6,776 nt of DNA from Acidobacteriaceae bacterium (GCA_003152795.1 PMBA01000186.1:209-6984), one strand, 5' to 3'; shown: positions 1 through 6,096, numbered from the stretch's first letter. Numbers and translations: made by a program. The notes: generated by a model not told the origin, from the sequence alone.

Positions 1-321
<321 letters not shown>

Positions 322-360
322 CGCGGGCGGCAGGCATTCCTGGCGGGCAAAATGGAGATA

Positions 361-376
361 TGTTCCACGTGGAACA
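361..376. other. parS-like centromere site (ParB-binding palindrome)
   Basis: The 16 bases TGTTCCACGTGGAACA are a perfect palindrome and lie 40 bp after the thiC stop codon. They match the chromosomal parS consensus TGTTTCACGTGAAACA at 14 of 16 positions. The two changes are symmetric, and this C/G variant is, from memory, among the parS forms used by Pseudomonas. ParB loads at such sites to organise and segregate the replication origin region. What is seen is the perfect 16-mer; that it is bound by this organism's ParB is inference. A palindromic operator with a CACGTG core for another regulator is the main alternative. Confidence 0.7.
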
Positions 377-391
377 CTGTACTGTCGGTTG

Positions 392-419
392 TGTACGTAT
401 ATATCGATCCATACATACA
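392..419. repeat. AT-rich inverted repeat, operator-like
   Basis: Nine-base arms TGTACGTAT (392-400) and ATACATACA (411-419) are reverse complements with one mismatch and are separated by 10 bases containing the ATCGAT core. The patch is strikingly AT-rich for this GC-rich window and sits between the parS-like site and the vapC remnant. It could be the operator or promoter of a lost toxin-antitoxin operon. No gene with a credible product starts next to it on either strand, so its role is unknown. Confidence 0.35.
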
Positions 420-445
420 GTCCTATATGAAACAACGGAAACGGG

Positions 446-592
446 TTATGGGGAGTTTTTGCCGGCGCCGATTTCTGCCGTTCCGCGGGATGCGCTGGTC
501 CAGTTCTCGACTTTCAGCTTCCTGATGCGGCTGAACCCGCGATCGCTGGTAACCAGGACCGCGTCCGACGCAAGCGCGTGAGCGCCACTCAT
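446..592 (-). pseudogene. Remnant of a VapC-type PIN-domain toxin (C-terminal third)
   Basis: Read on the minus strand from an ATG at 592 to a TAA at 446-448, this frame gives 48 residues. The section HALASDAVLVTSDRGF followed by SRIRKLKVENWT closely follows the usual C-terminus of VapC toxins: a helix with AHAL, the strand LVT with the last acidic site, an F-S-R-I turn, then LxVENW. VapC proteins are about 130 residues and need an N-terminal acidic cluster for RNase activity. That part is absent: upstream in the same frame (about 593-648 on the minus strand) the translation no longer resembles a PIN domain. After VENWT the frame runs on for about 16 residues of unrelated sequence, so the normal stop seems lost too. 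No VapB partner is visible. The fragment is almost certainly inactive; whether it is expressed is unknown. Confidence 0.65.
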
Positions 593-602
593 GGTATCGG
601 GG

Positions 603-617
603 TTCCCCATCGGGGAA
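603..617. repeat. Short GC-rich hairpin
   Basis: TTCCCC (603-608), loop ATC, and GGGGAA (612-617) form a perfect 6-bp stem. Flanking GG and CC could extend it if two A bases bulge out. It lies between the broken upstream end of the vapC remnant and the toxin-antitoxin operon. It has no following T-run, so it is not a convincing intrinsic terminator. Confidence 0.35.
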
Positions 618-648
618 AACCGGGGACATCTCCAGGCCCCCGTTCTAG

Positions 649-673
649 TAATACATGCTAATGCATGTTATTA
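649..673. promoter_or_regulatory. Probable autoregulatory operator of the toxin-antitoxin operon
   Basis: The arms TAATACATGC (649-658) and GCATGTTATTA (663-673) flank the spacer TAAT. The inner ACATGC/GCATGT halves are perfect inverted repeats, and the outer part matches if one extra A is allowed. The palindrome ends 9 bp before the ATG at 683, which is where ribbon-helix-helix antitoxins typically bind to repress their own operon. The AT-rich stretch around it is also the best place for the promoter, although no clear -35/-10 pair stands out. The binding role is inferred from position and symmetry. Confidence 0.5.
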
Positions 674-682
674 TTCTGTATT

Positions 683-961
683 ATGGGCATTTCCGAGAAA
701 ACCATCAGCTTCCGCGCCGTCGCCGAAAAGATTGACACGCTTGATTCGCTGGCCGCGGCGCAGGACCGTTCGCGCAGCTATCTCATCAACGAGGCGATCA
801 CCAACTACATCGATCTTCACGCCTACCAGGATGCGCTGGTGCAGAACGGTCTCGAAGAGATGCGGACAGGCCGCGTCGTAAGCCACGCGGAGGTCGTAAA
901 GCGGCTCAAGAAGACGGGACGCGCGAGCCGATCGGCAAGCCGATTGTCGAAGCAACGATAG
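683..961 (+). CDS. Ribbon-helix-helix antitoxin of a ParD/RelB-type toxin-antitoxin pair
   Basis: This is a 92-residue protein. The first ~45 residues fit a ribbon-helix-helix (CopG/Arc-type) DNA-binding fold: a short strand (KTISFRAV), helix 1 (AEKIDTLDSLAAAQ), the turn DRSRSY and helix 2 (LINEAITNYIDLH). The C-terminal half (about 46-92) is charged and basic at its end (RLKKTGRASRSASRL). It probably wraps the toxin, as in other type II antitoxins. The gene ends 5 bp before the toxin start, the usual antitoxin-first operon. An in-frame ATG at 665 would add six residues, but it lies inside the operator palindrome and the extra MLLFCI does not look like the family, so 683 is preferred. Neither start has a good Shine-Dalgarno sequence. 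It should neutralise the downstream toxin and repress the operon. Confidence 0.82.
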   Translation: MGISEKTISFRAVAEKIDTLDSLAAAQDRSRSYLINEAITNYIDLHAYQDALVQNGLEEMRTGRVVSHAEVVKRLKKTGRASRSASRLSKQR

Positions 962-966
962 AGTCA

Positions 967-1275
967 ATGACCCGGCCGACGATCGAATGGACCGAGCAGG
1001 CGACCCGGCAACTGGATCAGGCCCACGATTACATCGCTCTATCAAATAGCCGTGAGGTCGCGGAGCGCATCACGATGCAGGTCGTCACCACCATCCAACA
1101 ACTCATCGCCTTCCCCATGTCGGGCCGATCAGGCCGGGTTCCTGGTACTCGTGAACTGGTCATTTCGAATACGCCCTTTATCGCAGCCTACGCCGTCGAT
1201 TATGACCGTATCGAGATACTCGCCATCTACCACGGTGCTCGACAATGGCCGGAGGCTTTCCAGGTCCGCCCTTAG
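967..1275 (+). CDS. ParE/RelE-superfamily toxin of a type II toxin-antitoxin pair
   Basis: This is a 102-residue protein, a normal size for the family. The N-terminus follows the ParE pattern: a strand with W-T-E-x-A (IEWTEQATRQL), then a long helix pair (DYIALSNSREVAERITMQVV, TTIQQLIAF). After these come P-x-S-G-R (PMSGRSGRV), R-E-L-V (GTRELVISNTPF), a tyrosine strand (IAAYAVDYDRIEILAIYHGARQWP) and a conserved terminal tail. ParE proteins poison DNA gyrase, while RelE proteins cut mRNA on the ribosome. The P-x-S-G-R and 'I-L-x-I-x-H-G-x-R-x-W' features fit both ParE and the broader RelE/ParE group, so the target is not certain. It is translated 5 bp after the antitoxin stop and is probably coupled to it. 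It appears full length with no disruption. Confidence 0.85.
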   Translation: MTRPTIEWTEQATRQLDQAHDYIALSNSREVAERITMQVVTTIQQLIAFPMSGRSGRVPGTRELVISNTPFIAAYAVDYDRIEILAIYHGARQWPEAFQVRP

Positions 1276-1315
1276 TAAAAGGCATCACGAAAGAAGGCGA
1301 AGCCTCTTAGGATGT

Positions 1316-1394
1316 CCTGGGGACTCGGGGACAGACGGGACTTACCCCAAGTTATAATTCGCAGAAACCGGTGAACGTCCCGTCTGTCCCCAGG
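1316..1394. repeat. REP-like palindromic element
   Basis: A perfect 15-bp inverted repeat, GGGGACAGACGGGAC (1327-1341) and GTCCCGTCTGTCCCC (1377-1391), encloses a 35-base loop. The right arm continues to 1394, and its full complement is CCTGGGGACAGACGGGAC. The left side has the same 18 bases but split by eight extra bases (TCGGGGAC, 1325-1332), a near copy of the adjacent TGGGGAC. The GGGGACAG...CTGTCCCC style is what I associate with REP/REPIN elements mobilised by RAYT (Y1 tyrosine) transposases in acidobacteria and deltaproteobacteria. No transposase gene is in the window. In RNA it would form a strong hairpin that might also end toxin-antitoxin transcription. Its right edge directly touches the polymorphic toxin tail. 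Confidence 0.72.
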
Positions 1395-1554
1395 TTTCGA
1401 CTGGGACACTCACGGTCAACCGATCTTCGAGAAGGACGGATGATACGTCTCGCCTGACGCGGACGGACACAGTAGCGGAACCTGGAAGGAGTTTGACCGT
1501 AGAGGCAATAGAATCGCAACTCTCGACCATAACCTCAATCCAATAGGAAAGTAG
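1393..1554 (+). pseudogene. C-terminal tail of a polymorphic/CDI-type toxin, truncated and interrupted by a stop
   Basis: The frame starting at 1393 reads GFDWDTHGQPIFEKDG, then a TGA at 1441-1443, then YVSPDADGHSSG, GTWKEFDRRGNRIATLD and HNLNPIGK, ending at a TAG at 1552-1554. The open frames after and before the stop are continuous and protein-like. The W-K-x-F-D..G-N-R-x-x-T-L-D-x-N-L-x-x-I-G pattern is typical of the extreme C-terminus of secreted toxin domains of Rhs/CDI proteins and faintly recalls Ntox21-type domains. The family assignment is a guess. The stop lies 2 bp before the immunity-like gene, whose ribosome binding site sits inside this tail, as expected for a toxin-immunity pair. 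The rest of the toxin is missing, cut at the REP-like element. It has no start codon of its own, so it is presumed dead. Confidence 0.55.
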
Positions 1555-1556
1555 CC

Positions 1557-2012
1557 ATGTCATTTTCAATTGCGTTTCTGGACGAACCGTTGAGCTATCC
1601 CTATCAAGACCCGGCAGCACCTGCAGCACGCGGGGTTTTGGTTTTGGGTGACGCAAGGGAATATTTTCTCGCCAGCCTGTATGAATGGAGCAAAGAATAC
1701 TATGAATCGCAGTGGCGTCACGCCATCAATACCCTACTCCTCGAAAAAGGCAGAGCGGCCTTAATCACTACATACGGAAGCCCCGAAAATGCCACACACC
1801 TTGAATGGTGGCCGATGTATGTTGCAGAAGATGCGGTTTTTATTCAAGATCATCTTCTTTTTTATGATCGGTTGACGAAGCCGTTTTCAGTACAGAACGC
1901 ATTTTCATTCCTACGTGATCGCCAGTCCACTAACGAGGACGGAAAGGCCATTTCAGAGTGGATGGTGAACTTTTCCGATGTCAAAGAGTTCGCTCGCGAG
2001 TTCTCTGTCTAG
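1557..2012 (+). CDS. CdiI-like immunity protein (orphan), tentative
   Basis: This is a 151-residue soluble acidic protein without signal peptide or membrane segment. A good Shine-Dalgarno AGGA (1545-1548) stands 8 bases before the ATG. The protein is rich in aromatic residues: residues 42-55 run LYEWSKEYYESQWR, and later sections include LEWWPMYVAEDAVFIQDHLLFYD, FSFLRDRQ and a terminal SEWMVNFSDVKEF. I recall this arrangement from proteins annotated as contact-dependent growth inhibition immunity proteins (ImmP-like), but I cannot confirm the match. The position, 2 bp after a toxin-like C-terminal tail, supports the same reading independently. Base composition is clearly more AT-rich than the flanking thiC and marC genes, a sign of transfer. 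With its toxin broken, it would protect against toxins from neighbouring cells or simply be a leftover. The gene itself shows no damage. Confidence 0.6.
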   Translation: MSFSIAFLDEPLSYPYQDPAAPAARGVLVLGDAREYFLASLYEWSKEYYESQWRHAINTLLLEKGRAALITTYGSPENATHLEWWPMYVAEDAVFIQDHLLFYDRLTKPFSVQNAFSFLRDRQSTNEDGKAISEWMVNFSDVKEFAREFSV

Positions 2013-2079
2013 ACCGAGTGCTGCCGGAGGCCGATCCGGGTTGGCCCCGGGCGTAACGGTCAGTCCATGCAGGGCGTGA

Positions 2080-2727
2080 TCACGGCTTGAAGTCGGCTAC
2101 TCCGTTCCATATCAACTGCACCGCAATCGCGAGAATCAGAAAGCCAAAAATGCGGTTGATGGCGCCGACGGTGCCGGGGCCTAGGCGTTTGACGAATGGA
2201 CCTCCCAGGCACAGGAACAGGTAACAGGTGAGGCCGAGGGCGATGATTCCGATGACCATGCCGACGTAGGAAAGGAAGTGGTCGGCGTGGGCGGCCAGGC
2301 CCATGACGACTCCGATGGAGCCGGGGCCGGAGAGCATCGGCATGGCCATGGGGGTGAGCGAGATGTCCTGCTTGGTGAGGGCTTCGCTGCTTTCTTCCGT
2401 GGTCATGCGGCTGGAGCCGGTCACCATACCCCACGCGGTATTGGCGACGATCAGGCCGCCGGCGATTTTCAGTACGGGCAGGGAGATCCCAAAGAAGCTG
2501 AGGACGAAACGGCCAAAGAGCATGAAGACGACCAGGATCGCGATTACATCGAGGGCGATTTTCAGGGCGGTGCGGCGGCGTTCTTCCTGGGTGTAGCCGG
2601 CGGTAAGACTGAAGAACATCGGCACGCCGCCGAGCGGGTTGACGATGGGGAAAAGCGCGAGGAAGGTTGCGGTGGCCGCGGTGGGCAGGTCGTGCAGCAC
2701 GTGCTCGAGGGCCATGTGCGGGTTCAT
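2080..2727 (-). CDS. MarC-family integral membrane protein
   Basis: This is a 215-residue, very hydrophobic protein of standard family length. Family landmarks are present: FPIVNPLGGVPMFF in the first membrane segment (about residues 26-39) and LTPMAMPMLSGPGSI before the fourth (about 124-138). Six membrane segments can be seen at roughly 16-39, 56-78, 82-101, 124-147, 151-175 and 190-210. A polar loop of about 20 residues (103-122) lies between the third and fourth. MarC proteins sit in the inner membrane; their transport substrate is not established and the early link to multiple antibiotic resistance was not upheld. The start at 2727 follows the stop of the upstream gene by 15 bp, so it is probably the last gene of a three-gene unit. 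There is no clear ribosome binding site, and an ATG four codons later (2715) is an equally possible start. It converges on the immunity-like gene across a 67-bp GC-rich gap. Confidence 0.92.
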   Translation of the reverse strand: MNPHMALEHVLHDLPTAATATFLALFPIVNPLGGVPMFFSLTAGYTQEERRRTALKIALDVIAILVVFMLFGRFVLSFFGISLPVLKIAGGLIVANTAWGMVTGSSRMTTEESSEALTKQDISLTPMAMPMLSGPGSIGVVMGLAAHADHFLSYVGMVIGIIALGLTCYLFLCLGGPFVKRLGPGTVGAINRIFGFLILAIAVQLIWNGVADFKP

Positions 2728-2742
2728 GGTCGGGAAGAAACT

Positions 2743-3882
2743 CTACTTCGGATTGGAGTGGGGCTGGTTGACGGAGTCCTGAGTTGGGGCTTTCGGAGTT
2801 GGCTGGTTCGTGAGATAGGTGACCTTATTGGCTGCGATCACGCCATCGCCGTGCTTTTGGGAACCGGGATGGCGGCGGGCGAGGCGCTTTGACGATTTGG
2901 CTTTGGGCGCGGGCTGTTCGAAGCGCTTGTCCAAGTAGGTGACGGTGTCGCGGGCGATCAAGCCGTCACCGCGGGCAGTCGAAACTCCGGCCTTCGCGAG
3001 CGGCAATTGCCTGGGCAAGGGAGCGGGATTCACTTCCGATTTCGTGACTGGCGGCAACGTCGGCGAAGCGGAGGTTGGTGGCGGAACATTGGCGCGGTTT
3101 TTTGCGGGATCGATTGCGGGATCGGGGGCGCTCAACAAGGACAAATTGGTGGAGGCTGCCGCGACCGTCTCGGGCGGGGCTGCCTTGGAATTCTGAGAGG
3201 AAGCTTTGCCGGCCTGGCGCAGACCAAAGCCGAGGAGCAGGGCCAGGAGCACGATGCTGGCAAGGGTGAGAGCCGCGCGCCAAGGCGATGTTGCGGAGCG
3301 GCGGAGCGGTTGCGCGTGAGGTGACGGGACGAGCGTGGGGCGGGAACTCGTCGGTTGGGAAATGGTGGGTTGGGCAACTGGCTCGGGGACCGACTGTGCA
3401 ATGGTTGCGGCCTCCGGCGCGGAATGGGCGGTTGGTTCCGCTGGGGGCGGCGACAATTGCAGGGACGGCGAGATCGGGTGCGCGGCTTCTTCGAAGTCGA
3501 AGCCGGGGCCGAGATCAGGAGCGAGCGGAATTTCGGCTGCCGGAGAAAAAGTTTGGACGGCCAGTTGCGGAGCGGGGACGGGCACCGGCTCGGGAGAGTG
3601 GACGGGTTCGCGAGGTTCGGACGGCCGGCGAATGAAGTCCATCATTGGCGATTTCAAATGATGCACAAATTCAAGAGAAGCCGAGCGCTCGCCCTCGTGG
3701 GATTTGACGCTCGCGATCAAGTGATCGCCGGGACCCTCATCGACGCGCAACTCGAGATCGGCAATATCGTTGGGGATGCGGTCAGGAGAGACAATTTCGA
3801 CGGCGTAACCGCGGGCCAGCAGATCGAGCGCCAGCTCTCGCGAGCACGCTTGCGAGTTCGTAATGATTCTTGCCAGTGCCAT
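2743..3882 (-). CDS. Single-pass membrane protein of unknown function with proline-rich linkers and duplicated C-terminal motif
   Basis: This 379-residue protein is not recognised as a named family. Residues 1-85 form a compact domain with an alternating strand-helix-strand pattern (ARIITNSQACSRELALDLL, then GYAVEIVSPDRI), which could be a small Rossmann-like or receiver-like fold. Residues 86-198 are a proline/alanine/serine-rich linker. Residues 202-223 (AALTLASIVLLALLLGFGL) are the one membrane segment, preceded by basic residues (LRRS...WR), which predicts the N-terminus in the cytoplasm and the rest in the periplasm. Residues 224-300 are a second low-complexity linker. The C-terminus holds two copies of a GDG-x-IA-xxx-VTYL motif (residues 305 and 345), 40 residues apart and joined by a lysine/arginine-rich stretch. 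The start at 3882 has a GAGG 11 bases upstream. It lies 48 bp after the peptidase and 15 bp before the marC-family gene. The layout recalls TonB- or SPOR-like envelope-spanning proteins, but no such domain is evident. Confidence 0.8.
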   Translation of the reverse strand: MALARIITNSQACSRELALDLLARGYAVEIVSPDRIPNDIADLELRVDEGPGDHLIASVKSHEGERSASLEFVHHLKSPMMDFIRRPSEPREPVHSPEPVPVPAPQLAVQTFSPAAEIPLAPDLGPGFDFEEAAHPISPSLQLSPPPAEPTAHSAPEAATIAQSVPEPVAQPTISQPTSSRPTLVPSPHAQPLRRSATSPWRAALTLASIVLLALLLGFGLRQAGKASSQNSKAAPPETVAAASTNLSLLSAPDPAIDPAKNRANVPPPTSASPTLPPVTKSEVNPAPLPRQLPLAKAGVSTARGDGLIARDTVTYLDKRFEQPAPKAKSSKRLARRHPGSQKHGDGVIAANKVTYLTNQPTPKAPTQDSVNQPHSNPK

Positions 3883-3930
3883 AACTCGTGTCGCCTCGGC
3901 GCTTGGTTTCGCCGCACGGTTGAGGCGGGC

Positions 3931-6096
3931 TTAGCGGTATTGCTCCAGAACAATAACGGCCCGGTTCAAGGCAGCGGCGAGCGCTGCGATCTGTTGTTCA
4001 GTCCGGCGAAGATCCCCACGATCAATCGCCTCGTTCACCCCGGGGATCACCACGGCTGCGTACCCGGTGTACTGACCGGGGGCGAAGATGGCATGGCGAA
4101 ACCAGGGACGGTTGGGCAATCCCTCTGGAATCAGGAGCGCCCGTTCCGCATCCCGAAGTTTAGCATTCAAGCGGTCGGGCGAGGCAGGCAATTTCCGTTG
4201 TTTTTGCAAAATCTTTGCTCCCGCGTCCTGGAGGCGACGCGCGGCTTCGAGGGCTGGAGCGAAGTTTGGCGCCTTGTCGCGGAACCGCTCCTTGCTTTTG
4301 TTACTGGCGGCGTCGAGGTAGACCAGGATTTCCTTGCCGTAGTTCTCGTAATCGTAGGGAAGCACGTCGGCGCCGGACATGCGGATGAGTTCCAGGCCGT
4401 AGATGCGGGCCATCTGGCGCTCGTAGAGGAAATCCGGGTCGCCGAAGTTCTTGAACCAGGCGAAGTTATCGAAGGCGGAGTGGTACACGCCATAATCGCC
4501 GCTGGAACCGATATCGGTGGAAGGCACGCCCAGATGCTGAAGGAAAACGGTGTAGTCGGAGCCACTGCCGAGATCGCCGACGGGGACATCGCCATGCAGG
4601 GCGGCGGGAGGCGGGCGAAAAGTGCTGGTTTCCTGCGGGTGGTTTCTTTCGGCACTGGGGTCGCTGGATTTTTTCCACGCGTCATAGACGGTTCCGCCCT
4701 GGGGCGAAGGGACGGCCTTGGTAATCTCGCGGATAAATTCTTTCAAGCTAGGAACGCCGGAGGCACCGAACTTCCTGCCCGCAACGGCCACGTCCATGTT
4801 GAAATAGGCGGCAGCGTTTTCCAGTTCGTGGGCATGATCTTCGCCCCACTCGGTGGAACCGATGAGGCCTTCTTCTTCGGCGTCCCAACTCGCAATGACA
4901 ATGGTGCGCCTGGGTTTCCAGCCGGACTTCAGAAGTTCGCCCAAGCCGTGCACGGACTCCAGCATGGCGGCGGTGCCGCTGTTGGGATCGACCGCGCCAA
5001 ACACCCAGGCATCGCGATGGTTGCCAGCCACTACCCATTCATCGGGCGAAGAGGCCCCCCGCGCTTTGCCGATTACATCCCAGATGGTGCGGAACTGGTA
5101 GTCCTGCTTAAGGTGCATCCTGATTTTTGCGGGGCCGGGACCGACGTGGTAGGTAAAGGGCAGGGCTCCCTGCCACTCGCGCGGCGAGGGCGGTCCGCCG
5201 AGGTGCTGGAGAATGGGCGAGGCGTCGGCGTAGGAAAGAGGAGTCACGGGAATCTTCGGCAACTGTTCGGAGGCAGCGGGAGAAATGCGACGGGCGTCGG
5301 GCAATGCTGGAGTGGAGGCGAGTCCGGGGGTGGTTGGGTCACCGGGAAACTGGAACATGAAACCGATCGATCCGCGCTGGACGGCGGTGGCGGGACGCCA
5401 CGGGCCTTTGGGATAGGCGTCTCCGCGGTAGTAGCCGTCGTCTTTCGGGTCGGAATAAATGATGACTCCGGCGGCACCGCGTTCCTGGGCGACGAAGGCT
5501 TTCACGCCGCGAAAATTCTCACCGTAACGGACGATGACGATCTTGCCGCGGACATCGACGTTCATCTGGTTGAGCTTGTCAAAGTCATCGGGGGAGCCGT
5601 AGTTGGCATAGACAACCTCGGCCTCGGCGTCGCCGGAGGGCGACATGGCGTTGTAAGGAGTGACGACGCGCGGATCGTCCTGAAAGGGATCGTCATCGAC
5701 ATGCTCGCGGCGGGGCCCATGCATTTCCACACCGGCCGGCTCGATCATATCCACGCGGATCTCCGCGGGGTAGTTAAACCACACTTTGTATTCGACGATC
5801 TCAGTGTCGAGTCCGGCTTCGCGAAATTTTTGCGCGACGTAGTCGGCGGTGGCTTTGTCCTCGGGAGAACCGGCGATGTGAGGGGCCTGGGTGAGGATGC
5901 GGAGATGCTGTTCCGCGAGTTTGGGGTCGGGGACGGCCATGAACTTCTTCTCGATCTCGAGTTCGGCAGCGGCATCGCGGAAGCCGGTGATGGCCCAGCG
6001 CTCGGGCTGTTCTTTTTCTTTAGCAGCACGATCAAATGCCTGCAGGCTGGAACCAATCAGCACGAAGAAGAGCGCAGCACCGGAAAGAAGTTTCAT
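3931..6096 (-). CDS. Secreted M28B zinc metallopeptidase, glutamate carboxypeptidase II / transferrin-receptor-like
   Basis: This is a 721-residue protein, close to the ~700-750 of the family. An N-terminal signal peptide is evident (MKLLSGAALFFVLIGSSLQA, cleavage near residue 20), so it acts in the periplasm or outside. A protease-associated domain spans about 105-330 (GKIVIVRYGENFRGVKAF, RGAAGVIIYSDPKDDGYY). The M28 catalytic domain has all expected ligands: His360 (GNHRDAW), Asp370 (DPNSG), catalytic Glu407 and zinc ligand Glu408 (SWDAEEEGLIGSTEW), Asp435 (FNMDVA) and His539 (YHSAFDNF). The SGSDYTVFLQHLGVPS stretch also fits. The C-terminal ~120 residues match the helical dimerisation domain. 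Likely activity is release of C-terminal glutamate or similar residues from peptides; the exact substrate is unknown. The start at 6096 is chosen over the in-frame ATG at 6132 because of the adjacent AAGGAG and the clean signal peptide. It is probably the first gene of the three-gene group. Confidence 0.95.
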   Translation of the reverse strand: MKLLSGAALFFVLIGSSLQAFDRAAKEKEQPERWAITGFRDAAAELEIEKKFMAVPDPKLAEQHLRILTQAPHIAGSPEDKATADYVAQKFREAGLDTEIVEYKVWFNYPAEIRVDMIEPAGVEMHGPRREHVDDDPFQDDPRVVTPYNAMSPSGDAEAEVVYANYGSPDDFDKLNQMNVDVRGKIVIVRYGENFRGVKAFVAQERGAAGVIIYSDPKDDGYYRGDAYPKGPWRPATAVQRGSIGFMFQFPGDPTTPGLASTPALPDARRISPAASEQLPKIPVTPLSYADASPILQHLGGPPSPREWQGALPFTYHVGPGPAKIRMHLKQDYQFRTIWDVIGKARGASSPDEWVVAGNHRDAWVFGAVDPNSGTAAMLESVHGLGELLKSGWKPRRTIVIASWDAEEEGLIGSTEWGEDHAHELENAAAYFNMDVAVAGRKFGASGVPSLKEFIREITKAVPSPQGGTVYDAWKKSSDPSAERNHPQETSTFRPPPAALHGDVPVGDLGSGSDYTVFLQHLGVPSTDIGSSGDYGVYHSAFDNFAWFKNFGDPDFLYERQMARIYGLELIRMSGADVLPYDYENYGKEILVYLDAASNKSKERFRDKAPNFAPALEAARRLQDAGAKILQKQRKLPASPDRLNAKLRDAERALLIPEGLPNRPWFRHAIFAPGQYTGYAAVVIPGVNEAIDRGDLRRTEQQIAALAAALNRAVIVLEQYR

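Noticed and set aside
322..350. Terminator for thiC around CAGG-CATT-CCTG.
   Set aside because: Only a 4-bp stem is perfect and the following A-rich stretch is not a terminator T-run on the plus strand.
360..581. A 73-codon plus-strand frame that begins inside the parS-like palindrome.
   Set aside because: Its ATG owes its context to the palindrome, it has no ribosome binding site, the protein has no recognisable features, and it runs antisense to the vapC remnant.
665..682. Upstream ATG of the antitoxin adding MLLFCI.
   Set aside because: It lies inside the operator palindrome, has no ribosome binding site, and the extra residues do not fit the start of a ribbon-helix-helix protein.
1291..1308. 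AAGA-A-GGC / GCCTCTT hairpin after the ParE-like toxin as a terminator.
   Set aside because: The stem has a bulge, is short, and is not followed by a T-run.
2013..2079. Possible bidirectional terminator between the convergent immunity and marC-family genes.
   Set aside because: The GC-rich stretch (GGCC and CCGGG/CCCGG pieces) gives only weak, competing hairpins without a T-run; nothing definite can be called.
2278..2892. A 204-codon plus-strand frame across marC and the next gene's end.
   Set aside because: It is antisense to a protein with conserved MarC motifs and has a biased, glycine/aspartate/histidine-rich composition typical of a shadow frame.
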